This document shows positions 30,666-32,249 of a stretch of DNA of 32,249 nt, in pieces. Where the stretch lies: positions 1-32,249 of the forward strand of contig CABSHY010000001.1 of NCBI GenBank assembly GCA_902477615.1. The letters are read 5' to 3'. Each line of letters begins with the position of its first letter. The stretch's first letter is position 1. Below the pieces are notes generated by a model. The model searched no databases and had not been told where the DNA came from. It saw only the letters and a program-made list of their open reading frames with translations. Made by a program: the position numbers and the translations under genes. This stretch comes from an uncultured Sutterella sp. GTDB lineage: Bacteria; Pseudomonadota; Gammaproteobacteria; Burkholderiales; Burkholderiaceae_F.

Positions 30666-32249
30666 TTAGTGAGAGGCGTTGTTAAGCGCCTTACCCACGA
30701 CTTCCTTAAGATTATTCGATAAATTCGGTTGAGAATAAACGTAGTTTAATGCACCAAACATTAAGCGGGCACATTCGGGCGTGTAGCGACGCCAGCCATC
30801 AAGGCAGCGAGCCAAACGAGCAGCAATGGCCGGGTTAATGCGGTCAAGTTTCAAAACTTCACTTGCCCAAAGTTTATAGCCTTCGTTGTCAGGGCGGTGG
30901 AACTCTGCCAAATTGTTTTGACAGAAGGCTAAAACCAACGAATAGACGTTATTGGGGTTATTCGTGTTGTAGCCCGGATAACGTTCAATAAGATTTTGCA
31001 CAACATCCTTAATGGAGCATTCGTCCATGGGGATGGTGGCCGTGGCCTGAACCGTAAACCACTTGTTGATCAAAAGCGGTTCATCACGCCATTCTGCCTC
31101 AGCGGCTTCAAGCAATGCGTACTTGGTGGGCGAAGCGCTATTGACAATAATGCGCAAGGCATCCAAGCGCTCGGTCAAATTCGAACTCGTTTCAAACGAC
31201 TGACGGGCACGCAAAAGCGACTTGGCGTTGCCACCGGCTAAAAGCAATTCAAAGCAGATGGCACGAAGCGCACGACGACCCGAATCGGTCGGATTGGGTG
31301 AATAGGTCGAGCTCGGTAAATTTTCATCAAAGACGCGCATGATGACGTGTGAGAAAAGGCGACCCAATTGGTCACGTAACGCACGCGTAGCGGCACGAAT
31401 CGCTAAAGGATTAATCAAGGGTTGAGACTCAGCCACACGACGCTCGCTCGGTAACGTCAACGCAATCGCCTTAAACGCAGCCGAAGCTTGCTTGTCGGTT
31501 AACATTGCTTCAAAAGCATTTTTGAAATGGGGATTAATCACCATGCGCGTGCCGCGTTCATAATCCATCACCATTTCGTTGATGCAACGAAGCGACAACG
31601 CTTCCATGGCTTCACAACGGTTAAAGGCATCGTTATCGAAGCGACTTAAAAAGAACAATTCTTCGTTCGTGTAGTCATAGTCCACAACGATCGGTGCCGA
31701 GAAATTACGGGCCAAAGACGGAACCGGTTTTTCTTTAATGCCGACAAAGGTCCAAGTAAATTCCGTTTCGGTCAATTCCAAAATGCGGGCGTTACCCTTG
31801 GGACTCGTTTCGGCTTGCAACTGCAAAGGAATGGGGTTGCCCTTGGGGCTCAAAAGCGCAAAACCAAAGGGGATATGGAAGGGTTCCTTATGCGCTTGGC
31901 CGGGCGTTGCCGGACAAGATTGCGTCAGTTTTACCGTGTAGGTGGCGCTGTTGCGATTCCATTGCGTCTCGACCTTGACGTGCGGGGTACCGGCTTGCGT
32001 GTACCAACGCTTAAATTGCGTCAAGTCCTTTAAGTTGGCCTTGCCCATTGCGGCTAAGAAGTCGTCGCAGGTGACTGCATTCCCATCATTTTCTTTGATG
32101 TACAAATCAAAGCCACGCTTAAAGCCCTCTTTACCCAAAAGAGTTTGCAACATACGGATAACTTCGGCACCCTTTTCATAAACGGTGGTCGTATAGAAAT
32201 TATTGATTTCTTCGTAGGACTCGGGGCGAATCGGGTGAGCCATGGGGCC
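30666..32249 (-). CDS. pepN: Aminopeptidase N, C-terminal part (gene runs off the window)
   Basis: M1-family zinc aminopeptidase. Only the last 527 or so codons are here; the reading frame is open through the window edge and reads ...GP-MAHPIRPESYEEINNFY, matching the interior of PepN (E. coli AHPIRPEMVIEMNNFYTLTVYEKGAEVIRM). The HExxH zinc site therefore lies outside the window. Recognisable parts are NNFYTTTVYEKGAEVIRML with the transition-state tyrosine, DDFLAAMGKAN, FKRWYTQAGTP, and the helical C-terminal domain. The ATG at 32243 is internal, not the start. Confidence 0.95.
   Translation of the reverse strand, partial: GPMAHPIRPESYEEINNFYTTTVYEKGAEVIRMLQTLLGKEGFKRGFDLYIKENDGNAVTCDDFLAAMGKANLKDLTQFKRWYTQAGTPHVKVETQWNRNSATYTVKLTQSCPATPGQAHKEPFHIPFGFALLSPKGNPIPLQLQAETSPKGNARILELTETEFTWTFVGIKEKPVPSLARNFSAPIVVDYDYTNEELFFLSRFDNDAFNRCEAMEALSLRCINEMVMDYERGTRMVINPHFKNAFEAMLTDKQASAAFKAIALTLPSERRVAESQPLINPLAIRAATRALRDQLGRLFSHVIMRVFDENLPSSTYSPNPTDSGRRALRAICFELLLAGGNAKSLLRARQSFETSSNLTERLDALRIIVNSASPTKYALLEAAEAEWRDEPLLINKWFTVQATATIPMDECSIKDVVQNLIERYPGYNTNNPNNVYSLVLAFCQNNLAEFHRPDNEGYKLWASEVLKLDRINPAIAARLARCLDGWRRYTPECARLMFGALNYVYSQPNLSNNLKEVVGKALNNASH

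Noticed and set aside
1..32249. CRISPR array, insertion sequence or prophage
   Set aside because: No regularly spaced direct repeats, transposase, integrase or phage genes were seen.

Overview
The window reads like a chromosome segment of an anaerobic or microaerophilic proteobacterium. The hydrogenase, MetNI, UppP, TrmB and PepN proteins look beta/gamma-proteobacterial, and a host-associated Sutterellaceae-like Burkholderiales is my best guess. That is inference; nothing here fixes the taxon. Genes are densely packed and carry energy metabolism based on hydrogen, fumarate and perhaps nitrate.

Layout. 23-724 is a NarL-type response regulator. 826-1989 is an AAA ATPase with a DUF4143 C-terminus, preceded by palindromic repeats that run into its start codon. 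2020-17023 is one divergent [NiFe]-hydrogenase locus. Leftward it encodes a HybE/HupJ chaperone, a HupK large-subunit mimic and HypA, B, F, C, D, E. Rightward it encodes the small subunit, large subunit, cytochrome b, maturation protease, HupF, HyaE, HyaF, a HupI rubredoxin and a carbamate kinase. The small subunit has the six-cysteine pattern of oxygen-tolerant membrane-bound enzymes (E. coli Hyd-1, Ralstonia HoxK). 17042-19939 holds a small lipoprotein, a lone fumarate-reductase cytochrome b, upp and a LapA-like membrane protein. 19991-23228 holds metNI with a structured leader and an AlbA_2/ATPase/winged-helix gene with its own operator-like repeats. 23653-27149 holds tRNA-Thr, a TauE-family permease, an EVE-domain protein, a probable 6S RNA, uppP, trmB and tRNA-Gly. 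27270-32249 holds an [FeFe] hydrogenase fused to rubredoxin and rubrerythrin, a 58-residue membrane protein, fbp and the C-terminal part of pepN.

How they work together. The [NiFe] enzyme would oxidise H2 outside the cytoplasmic membrane and pass electrons through its cytochrome b to quinone. The di-heme fumarate-reductase anchor is a plausible quinol-oxidising partner. Carbamate kinase, translationally coupled to the end of the structural operon, could supply the carbamoyl phosphate that HypF uses to make the cyanide ligands. The [FeFe]-rubrerythrin protein looks like a cytoplasmic H2-driven peroxide reductase.

Three points deserve attention first. (1) The small-subunit gene has an in-frame TAG (9994-9996) inside its twin-arginine signal peptide, in an otherwise intact locus. 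(2) The [FeFe] hydrogenase and rubrerythrin are joined through what looks like a former ribosome-binding site and an A7 tract, so one base decides between a fusion and two overlapping genes. (3) Carbamate kinase is embedded in the hydrogenase operon.
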